Part shown: one piece after another, positions 42,217 through 47,607 of the stretch | How the letters are laid out: each line of letters begins with the position of its first letter | Position numbering within the stretch: the stretch's first letter is position 1 | The notes under the pieces: model-generated | What the model was told of the DNA's origin: nothing | Seen by the model: the letters and a program-made list of their open reading frames with translations, nothing else | Databases searched by the model: none | Translations under genes and position numbers: made by a program | Source: Deltaproteobacteria bacterium | GTDB lineage: Bacteria > Desulfobacterota > Desulfomonilia > UBA1062 | Reading direction: 5' to 3' | Length of the DNA stretch: 47,607 nt | Assembly: GCA_022703355.1 (NCBI GenBank) | Contig: JAKLDU010000006.1 | Span: 1-47,607, forward strand

Positions 42217-43854
42217 ATGGCCGGCAAAGAAATCATTTACAGTCAGGAGGCGCGCGCACGGGTGCTCAATGGTGTGGACAAGCTGGCGAACGCCGTGAAG
42301 GCGACGCTGGGTCCCAAGGGGAGGAACGCCATTCTCGACAAGATGTTCGGCGCGCCGACCGTCACCAAGGACGGTGTTTCCGTGGCGAAGGAGATCGAGC
42401 TCAAGGACAAGTTCGAAAATATGGGTGCGCAGATGGTCAAAGAGGTTGCCTCGAAAACGTCCGACGTGGCGGGCGACGGAACCACCACGGCCACGGTGCT
42501 GGCCCAGGCCATCTACCGCGAAGGACTCAAGTACCTGGCCGGCGGCATGAATGCCATGGACCTCAAGCGCGGCATCGACAAGGCCACCGTAAAGGTCGTC
42601 GATGAGCTCAAGAAGATGAGCAAGTCCGTTGAGGACAAGAAAGAGATCCAGCAGGTCGGGACCATCTCCGCCAACGGCGACACCGAGGTGGGCGAGATGA
42701 TCGCCGACGCCATGGACAAGGTGGGCAAAGAGGGCGTCATCACCGTGGAAGAGGCAAAGGGCATGGAAACGACGCTGGAGCTTGTCGAAGGCATGCAGTT
42801 CGACCGCGGCTACCTCTCCCCCTACTTCGTCACCGACGCGGAGCGGATGGAAGCCGTCATGGAAGATCCGTACATCCTTATCTACGACAAGAAGATCAGC
42901 AACATGCGGGACATCATCCCCGTGCTCGAGCAGATTGCCAAAGAGGGCAGGGCGATGGTCATCATCTCCGAGGACGTTGAGGGCGAGGCCCTTGCCACCC
43001 TCGTGGTGAACAAGCTCAGGGGCACGCTCAAGTGCTCGGCCGTGAAGGCCCCGGGCTTCGGCGACCGCCGCAAGGCCATGCTCGAGGACATCGCGATCCT
43101 CACCGGCGGTCAGGTCATCTCCGAGGACATGGGCAGGAAGCTCGACTCGGTCACGGTGGTCGACCTCGGCACGGCCAAGCGGGTCATCATCGACAAGGAC
43201 AACACCACCATTGTCGAGGGCGCAGGCTCCAGCAAGGACATCCAGGGCAGGATCGCCCAGATCAAGGCCCAGATCGAAGAGTCCACATCGGACTACGACC
43301 GCGAAAAGCTCCAGGAAAGGCTTGCCAAGCTTGCCGGCGGCGTTGCCGTCATCAAGGTCGGGGCGGCCACCGAGCCGGAGATGAAAGAAAAGAAGGCCCG
43401 GGTCGAAGACGCCCTGCACGCAACCCGTGCCGCGGTCGAGGAAGGCTTCCTGGCAGGTGGCGGCGTTGCGCTGCTCCGCTGCATCAAGAAGCTCGACGAG
43501 CTCGAGGTCGACGGCGACCAGATCTTCGGCGTGAAGATCATCCAGAAGTCGCTTGAAGAGCCCATCCGCCAGATCGCGGTGAACGCCGGCCTCGAGGGCG
43601 GCATCGTCGTGGAGAAGGTCAAGGGCCTCAAGGGCAACGAGGGCTTCAACGCCGACAGGGAAGAGTACGAAGACATGCTCAAGGCCGGCATCATCGACCC
43701 CACCAAGGTGGCCAGGTCGGCCCTTCAGAACGCCGCATCCGTGGCGGGCCTGCTGCTCACCACCGAGGTCATGGTGGCGGAGATCCCCGAAGAGAAGCCG
43801 GCGGGAGGAATGCCCGGAGGCGGCATGCCCCCGGACATGGGCGGCATGATGTAA
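42217..43854 (+). CDS. groEL: Chaperonin GroEL
   Basis: A 545-residue Hsp60 ATP-dependent folding chamber. Start [23 protein letters not shown]-binding segments [10 protein letters not shown] and [17 protein letters not shown]; apical-domain [15 protein letters not shown]; and [14 protein letters not shown]. The C-terminus ends in the GGM-rich tail ([13 protein letters not shown]). CAGGAGG precedes the ATG. Single copy in the window, co-transcribed with groES and ended by a strong hairpin. Confidence 0.99.
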   Translation: MAGKEIIYSQEARARVLNGVDKLANAVKATLGPKGRNAILDKMFGAPTVTKDGVSVAKEIELKDKFENMGAQMVKEVASKTSDVAGDGTTTATVLAQAIYREGLKYLAGGMNAMDLKRGIDKATVKVVDELKKMSKSVEDKKEIQQVGTISANGDTEVGEMIADAMDKVGKEGVITVEEAKGMETTLELVEGMQFDRGYLSPYFVTDAERMEAVMEDPYILIYDKKISNMRDIIPVLEQIAKEGRAMVIISEDVEGEALATLVVNKLRGTLKCSAVKAPGFGDRRKAMLEDIAILTGGQVISEDMGRKLDSVTVVDLGTAKRVIIDKDNTTIVEGAGSSKDIQGRIAQIKAQIEESTSDYDREKLQERLAKLAGGVAVIKVGAATEPEMKEKKARVEDALHATRAAVEEGFLAGGGVALLRCIKKLDELEVDGDQIFGVKIIQKSLEEPIRQIAVNAGLEGGIVVEKVKGLKGNEGFNADREEYEDMLKAGIIDPTKVARSALQNAASVAGLLLTTEVMVAEIPEEKPAGGMPGGGMPPDMGGMM

Positions 43855-43879
43855 AGCACGTCCCCAGGGGTATGAATGA

Positions 43880-43911
43880 GAAAGGGCCGGATGGGAACAT
43901 CCGGCCCTTTC
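43880..43911. terminator. Intrinsic terminator after groEL
   Basis: GAAAGGGCCGGATG (43880-43893), loop GGAA and CATCCGGCCCTTTC (43898-43911): a perfect 14-bp stem 25 bases after groEL. It probably also serves the opposing TetR gene. Confidence 0.88.
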
Positions 43912-43937
43912 TAACGTCTTGGTGAAGAGGGAGGCGG

Positions 43938-44597
43938 TCAGCTCGTCGCCGCCTGCTCCGCGAGGGGCACCCTGACCACGTTCTTGCCCAGGAGATCGAA
44001 AATGTCTTGGATGAGGTCTTTCTTCCGGATGGTGCCCTTGTGGTTGTGCAGCACGATGACGCTCCTTAAGATGAGCTCGTTGAGCACGCCGGCGAGGATG
44101 TAGGGGTGCACGTCCACGACGAGGTCCTCTTCCTGGGCCTGCCGTATCATCTCCACGAGCTGGGACTCGATCTCTTTGTAGTCGTGGATGTTCTTGAGGG
44201 TGTAATGTGATATGTGCCGCTTTTTCTTGATCTCGTTCGTTTCATACTCGGACATGAAGATGTTCAGCAGCTGGGAGTGCTCAATGTAGAGGTCGAGGAG
44301 CTGCAGGACGAGCTTCCGGAGCTTGTCGAGGGGAGAGGACCTGTCTTCGGAAATCTCGCTGAACACGGACGTTATGTCGGCGAGGATGCCCGAGATCAGG
44401 GCCGCGAAGATGTCTTCCCTGTTCTTGAAGTGGTTGTAGATGGTTCTGCGGTCGAACCCGGAGTGCTCGGCGATGTCTTCCATGGTGGTGCCGTAGAAGC
44501 CTTTCCTGTGGAACAGCTCCCGGGCGGACCGGAGGATGATGGTCTTGTTCCGAAGGATCTGCCTTTTCCGTCTCACTTTTTTCTGCATGCCCGGCAT
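43938..44597 (-). CDS. TetR/AcrR-family transcriptional regulator
   Basis: A 219-residue regulator with an N-terminal helix-turn-helix (LFHRKGFYGTTMEDIAEHSG and FDRRTIYNHFKNREDIFAAL, residues about 28-72, with the Y-x-HF recognition motif). A helical ligand-binding domain follows. A very basic N-terminus (MQKKVRRKRQILRNK) precedes the HTH. GAGGAAG lies before the ATG; Met4 is possible too. It is divergent from yacG and convergent with groEL. The effector and targets are unknown. Confidence 0.9.
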   Translation of the reverse strand: MPGMQKKVRRKRQILRNKTIILRSARELFHRKGFYGTTMEDIAEHSGFDRRTIYNHFKNREDIFAALISGILADITSVFSEISEDRSSPLDKLRKLVLQLLDLYIEHSQLLNIFMSEYETNEIKKKRHISHYTLKNIHDYKEIESQLVEMIRQAQEEDLVVDVHPYILAGVLNELILRSVIVLHNHKGTIRKKDLIQDIFDLLGKNVVRVPLAEQAATS

Positions 44598-44709
44598 CTT
44601 CCTCTGTGGTGTTTGATATTTTCAAACCATTGTTCTTCTCCTTTAGTCAATAGAAATTTTTCAGGAGATAAAATCGCGGATATTTCACAGCGTGGGGTAT
44701 TCCCTTGAA

Positions 44710-44738
44710 TTGACATTATCTGAAGTGTGCTATATACC
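44710..44738 (+). promoter_or_regulatory. Predicted sigma-70 promoter of yacG-pcnB
   Basis: TTGACA (44710-44715), a 17-base spacer and TATACC (44733-44738). The implied leader to the yacG ATG is about 105 bases, with no recognised structure. Confidence 0.72.
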
Positions 44739-44850
44739 CTGGTGAGACGAAAGAATGCCCTGTGTGCAAACGCAGCGCAGAGGATACGGTGCAGTCGCGC
44801 CCTTTAAGCGCGTGGAACGGAAGTGTTCTCGCCAGAGGATCATAAGAGAC

Positions 44851-45045
44851 ATGGACCAGAACAGAACGAGGATAATCCCTTGCCCCGCCTGCGGGAAGAT
44901 GACCCAGTACGGGAAGAACCCCTACCGGCCCTTCTGCTCGCGTGCGTGCAAGGGCGTTGATTTCATCCGCTGGACAGACGGGGAGTACAGGATAGCGAAA
45001 GATGACCAAGACGAAGACAGCAGCGCCATGCGGGAAAGAGAGTAG
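44851..45045 (+). CDS. yacG: DNA gyrase inhibitor YacG (zinc-binding)
   Basis: A 64-residue zinc-finger protein with the YacG signature CPACGKMTQYGKNPYRPFCS followed by RACK, giving the C-x2-C...C-x3-C site, and then VDFIRWTDGEYRI. YacG family proteins bind gyrase B and block DNA binding. ATG 44851 is chosen because it gives the usual family length; an in-frame ATG at 44755 would add 32 residues of non-conserved sequence. The 3' end overlaps pcnB by 44 bases, so translation is probably coupled. Confidence 0.88.
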   Translation: MDQNRTRIIPCPACGKMTQYGKNPYRPFCSRACKGVDFIRWTDGEYRIAKDDQDEDSSAMRERE

Positions 45046-46369
45046 GGAGCCCGTCGTCCTCAGCAGGGCTGAGCACGCCATCTCCCGCAGGGATGTCGAT
45101 CCGGACGCCCTGAAGGTGCTTTACAGGCTCTACCGGAACGGCTTTACGGCCTACATGGTGGGCGGTGCGGTGAGAGACCTGCTCGTGGGGAGGACGCCCA
45201 AGGATTTTGACGTGGTCACCGACGCCCACCCGGGGCAGGTCAAAAAGCTTTTCTCCAACTGCATGCTCATCGGCCGGCGGTTCAGGCTCGCCCACATCAG
45301 GTTCAGGGGCGGCAAGGTCATCGAGGTGGCGACCTTCAGGAAGGAACCCGAGCCCGAGATGGAACCGGAGCACGAGGCTCGCGACCCCGGGGAGCCCGAG
45401 GACCTGGAGGCGCAGGGCCAGGCGAAGCATGCCCGCACGGACAACAACTCCTTCGGCACACCCTGCGAGGACGCGTTCCGCAGAGACCTCACCATCAACG
45501 CCCTGTTCTACGACATCTCGAACTTTTCCATCATCGACTACGTGGGCGGCCTGGAAGACATTGACCAGAAGAGGGTCTGCGTCATCGGCAACCCCCATGA
45601 GCGCTACATCGAAGACCCGGTGAGGATGTGGCGGGTCCTCAGGCATGCGGCCCGCCTGGGCTTCACCATCGAAGGGGAGACCGCCCGCGCCATCAGGCTG
45701 GACCGCGACCTCCTGTGCTCCTGCTCCGGGGCGCGGCTCTTCGAGGAGCTGAACAAGGACCTGTCGTCGGGACATGTCGGCCCGGTATTTCAGGCCCTGT
45801 ACGACTACGGCCTGCTCACCGTCCTCTTCGGGAAGGTCGGCCGGGCGCTGCAGGAAACCCCCGGGACATGGGAAGCCCTGCGCAGGAACCTCGACGTCGC
45901 GGATGCCCGCGTCAGGGCCGGGCTGCCCTTCCCGTCGGAGATCGTGCTCTCCCTCCTGTTCTGGCCCTGGGCAGAAAAGGTGCTGAGCGCGGGTGCAGGC
46001 GAGGGCAGGGATGTGCACGATGCCCTTCACGACGAACTCCAGGAGGCTGGCCTCATCGTCACCATACCAAAGGTCATGAAGGCGAGCATCGTTCAGACCG
46101 TCACCATCGTGGAGCGCATGTTCATCGCCATGGAAACGGGCAGGATGAGATGGTCCCTCAGGAAGAGGTCTCATTACCGTGACGCCTCCTTCGTCTTCCC
46201 CCTGCTGTTCAGCGGCGAGCTTTCCGAAAGCCCCGACCCCTTCGGCGGCATGTTCCGCGAGGCGCACCCCTCATCCTCGGGCCCCTGGAACAAGAAGAGG
46301 TCCAGGTGGCGGGGGCGTCGCAGGAGGACGGGCCGCGGGACGGGAACCGGGCAAACCCCTTCCGCCTGA
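45002..46369 (+). CDS. pcnB: Poly(A) polymerase / CCA-type nucleotidyltransferase (PcnB-like)
   Basis: A 455-residue class II nucleotidyltransferase. The catalytic motif is YMVGGAVRDLLVGRTPKDFD (metal-binding Asp pair in DFDVVTDA) near residues 51-74, with EDAFRRDLTINALFYD, the neck motif YIEDPVRMWRVLRHAARLGF, and a highly basic C-terminal tail (KKRSRWRGRRRRTGRG). The long body with FTIEGETA and the basic RNA-binding tail resemble PcnB poly(A) polymerase more than CCA-adding enzymes, but the two are hard to tell apart by eye. The start overlaps yacG by 44 bases. Confidence 0.85.
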   Translation: MTKTKTAAPCGKESREPVVLSRAEHAISRRDVDPDALKVLYRLYRNGFTAYMVGGAVRDLLVGRTPKDFDVVTDAHPGQVKKLFSNCMLIGRRFRLAHIRFRGGKVIEVATFRKEPEPEMEPEHEARDPGEPEDLEAQGQAKHARTDNNSFGTPCEDAFRRDLTINALFYDISNFSIIDYVGGLEDIDQKRVCVIGNPHERYIEDPVRMWRVLRHAARLGFTIEGETARAIRLDRDLLCSCSGARLFEELNKDLSSGHVGPVFQALYDYGLLTVLFGKVGRALQETPGTWEALRRNLDVADARVRAGLPFPSEIVLSLLFWPWAEKVLSAGAGEGRDVHDALHDELQEAGLIVTIPKVMKASIVQTVTIVERMFIAMETGRMRWSLRKRSHYRDASFVFPLLFSGELSESPDPFGGMFREAHPSSSGPWNKKRSRWRGRRRRTGRGTGTGQTPSA

Positions 46370-46722
46370 AGCGAAAAGCAGGGTTCTGTCGGGGGAAAGC
46401 CACCATGGCGCGCCCACCCCGCTTCTCGATCCCCGGGCGGGCGCCGGTGCCTGGTTCGGGCGCGGCGATGGGAGACGTGAGGCCGTATCTTCTGCACGGG
46501 TCGTAAATGGCGGAGACAGGCCTGGCGCACGGGGGGTACCCGTCAGGGTGGAAATAAATCCCGCAGGTGGCAGTGATTCGACCTATTGCATATTCTACAC
46601 AGGCATAAGGTGAAACGGTCCCGGTGGCCTCTTGTAATATCATGAAATAAGGCATACTTTGAGCATGCCCTCATTGGCATGATAGATGCATCCATTAAGA
46701 AAGCATTAAGAAAGGGTGCGAT
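46370..46722. promoter_or_regulatory. Intergenic region with a sigma-54-like site
   Basis: 353 bases with no supported gene. TGGCAT-N5-ATGCA at 46675-46690 has the exact GG-to-GC spacing of a sigma-54 promoter (9 of 11 consensus positions) and would start transcription near 46701, about 22 bases before the small ORF. No terminator is obvious after pcnB. Confidence 0.45.
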
Positions 46723-46947
46723 ATGAGCAGAAAAGGGAATCTTGATATCATATTGAAGAACATGGACACGGAGAGAGCTACCAAAGTGCTCGCGAAATCC
46801 CTGTATAAAGAGCTTGTGACCAACGGCTTTACGAACAAGGACATCATAAACTTCTCCAGGGAGATTCTGGACCACATGTCTTCCGAAATGAGGAAGCAGG
46901 CTGATTCAGAGGCTTCGGGAAGAAAAGACCGCCTGTTAATCGGTTAG
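46723..46947 (+). CDS. Small protein of unknown function (74 aa)
   Basis: Not recognised. The 74-residue product is charged and predicted helical (LDIILKNMDTERATKVLAKS, FTNKDIINFSREILDHMSSE), with no signal peptide or cysteines. AAAGGG precedes the ATG at 6-base spacing. Its codons and lower GC differ from the neighbours. The 3' end overlaps the convergent cmk gene by 12 bases. A sigma-54-like site upstream suggests regulated expression. Confidence 0.65.
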   Translation: MSRKGNLDIILKNMDTERATKVLAKSLYKELVTNGFTNKDIINFSREILDHMSSEMRKQADSEASGRKDRLLIG

Positions 46948-47598
46948 GTTCTCGCCTATCTTTTCCATGACCTTGTCTGTGACACCTCGGATATCGAGGT
47001 GTGTCGTATCGACCACAACGGCGTGTTGCGGGATGACCAGCGGCGCCTCGCCCCGCGTCGCATCGCGCCTGTCGCGCTCTTCCTGGTCCTTCAGCACCTG
47101 TTCGTAAGAGGCCTTCGACCCTTTCAGAAGAAGCTCTTCGTACCTGCGCCTGGCCCTTTCATCCGGGGAGGCGTCTAGGTAGAACTTGAGATCCGCGTCC
47201 GGGAACACCACCGACCCCGTGTCCCTGCCTTCGGCCACCAGCGAGCTTTTCTCCCTGAACGAGCGCTGCAGGGCCAGGAGGGCCTCTCTCACTGGGGCAT
47301 GCACCGCGATCCGGGAGGAAAGCGCGCTGATGCGCGGGGTGCGGATCCTCAAGGTGACGTTCTCGCCATTGACGAAGACCCCTTCCGGCGTCAGCTCGAT
47401 GGCGGCGTTCTTCACCACCGAGGCCGAGCTTTCGCCGTCCTCGATGTCCCCTCCCGCGTCGTCCACGGCCAGGGCCGCGGCCCTGTAGAGCGCACCCGTG
47501 TCGAGGTAGACGAACCCGAGCCGTGAGGCCACCTCCCGCGCCACCGTGGACTTCCCGGTGCCCGCCGGGCCGTCGATGGTTATGACGGAGTGTCTCAT
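46936..47598 (-). CDS. cmk: Cytidylate kinase
   Basis: Phosphorylates CMP and dCMP to the diphosphates with ATP. The 220-residue product has the Walker A motif ITIDGPAGTGKSTVAREVA near residue 6, YLDTGALYRAAAL, the CMP-binding LVAEGRDTGSVVFPDADLKF near residue 124, and a lid segment DERARRRYEEL. The ATG at 47598 is 9 bases from the window edge, so its ribosome site and upstream neighbour cannot be judged. Confidence 0.96.
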   Translation of the reverse strand: MRHSVITIDGPAGTGKSTVAREVASRLGFVYLDTGALYRAAALAVDDAGGDIEDGESSASVVKNAAIELTPEGVFVNGENVTLRIRTPRISALSSRIAVHAPVREALLALQRSFREKSSLVAEGRDTGSVVFPDADLKFYLDASPDERARRRYEELLLKGSKASYEQVLKDQEERDRRDATRGEAPLVIPQHAVVVDTTHLDIRGVTDKVMEKIGENLTD

Positions 47599-47607
47599 GC
47601 CAGGGAT

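Noticed and set aside
44739-44850. A separate CPVCK-type mini-protein before yacG
   Set aside because: The frame with a C-x2-C motif has no ATG, GTG or TTG start and ends before yacG, so it looks like chance.
1-47607. CRISPR arrays, rRNA genes, prophage or intact insertion sequences
   Set aside because: No regularly spaced repeats, rRNA signatures, integrase, phage structural genes or transposase were recognised in any frame.

Overview
This 47.6 kb window is high-GC bacterial chromosome, densely coded on both strands. The gene set points to an anaerobic Desulfobacterota (former Deltaproteobacteria), perhaps a syntroph or sulfate reducer. The basis is an indolepyruvate:ferredoxin oxidoreductase operon, CoA ligases and a CoA-transferase, System II cytochrome c assembly (ResB/CcsA), a PEP-CTERM protein with a sigma-54-like promoter, and a CIRCE-controlled groESL. 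The genus cannot be read from the sequence.

Layout. 1-3.3 kb: topA (cut by the left edge), dprA, a carboxymuconolactone decarboxylase-family gene and an aquaporin. 3.46-11.3 kb: a leader-controlled operon made of a Tyr/Phe-rich leader peptide with a classical attenuator, then iorA, iorB, an aryl-CoA ligase, a tandem-ACT protein, a small membrane zinc-ribbon protein and a TRAP transporter (dctP, dctQ, dctM), closed by a bidirectional terminator shared with a second tandem-ACT gene. 12.1-20.4 kb: ileS, lspA, an Hpt-CheW fusion, a small lipoprotein, an orphan hisH, an RCC1-repeat lipoprotein and pcm. 20.5-25.5 kb: a GalT-like gene, a stand-alone inverse-autotransporter barrel, tRNA-Pro(CGG), a PEP-CTERM protein and a delta-60-repeat lipoprotein. 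25.5-26.2 kb is gene-free, lower in GC and carries a 68-bp tandem repeat. 26.2-31.2 kb: an FGGY kinase, a universal stress protein, an RsbRD-like protein, an inverted repeat and acs. 31.5-41.6 kb: an ADP-forming acyl-CoA synthetase/GNAT fusion, a NarL-type two-component pair, resB-ccsA, a stand-alone GNAT, a CoA-transferase and mntP. 41.8-47.6 kb: groESL, a TetR regulator, yacG, pcnB, a small protein and cmk.

The strongest observation is the leader before iorA. A 22-codon ORF with seven consecutive Tyr/Phe codons overlaps mutually exclusive hairpins (1:2, 2:3 and an intrinsic terminator 3:4). Read-through should therefore occur when charged tRNA-Tyr or tRNA-Phe is scarce. That logic suits biosynthesis: arylacetate taken up by the TRAP system, activated by the ligase, and reductively carboxylated by IorAB to arylpyruvates, the precursors of Phe and Tyr. 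It fits plain aromatic amino acid degradation poorly. The operon may thus be an attenuation-controlled aryl-acid salvage system.

A second theme is CoA metabolism and protein acetylation. An AMP-forming Acs lies beside a permuted ADP-forming synthetase/GNAT fusion. A paralogous GNAT follows a CoA-transferase 4 kb away. The fusion gene and the CoA-transferase operon share a roughly 70-bp upstream element, which suggests co-regulation.
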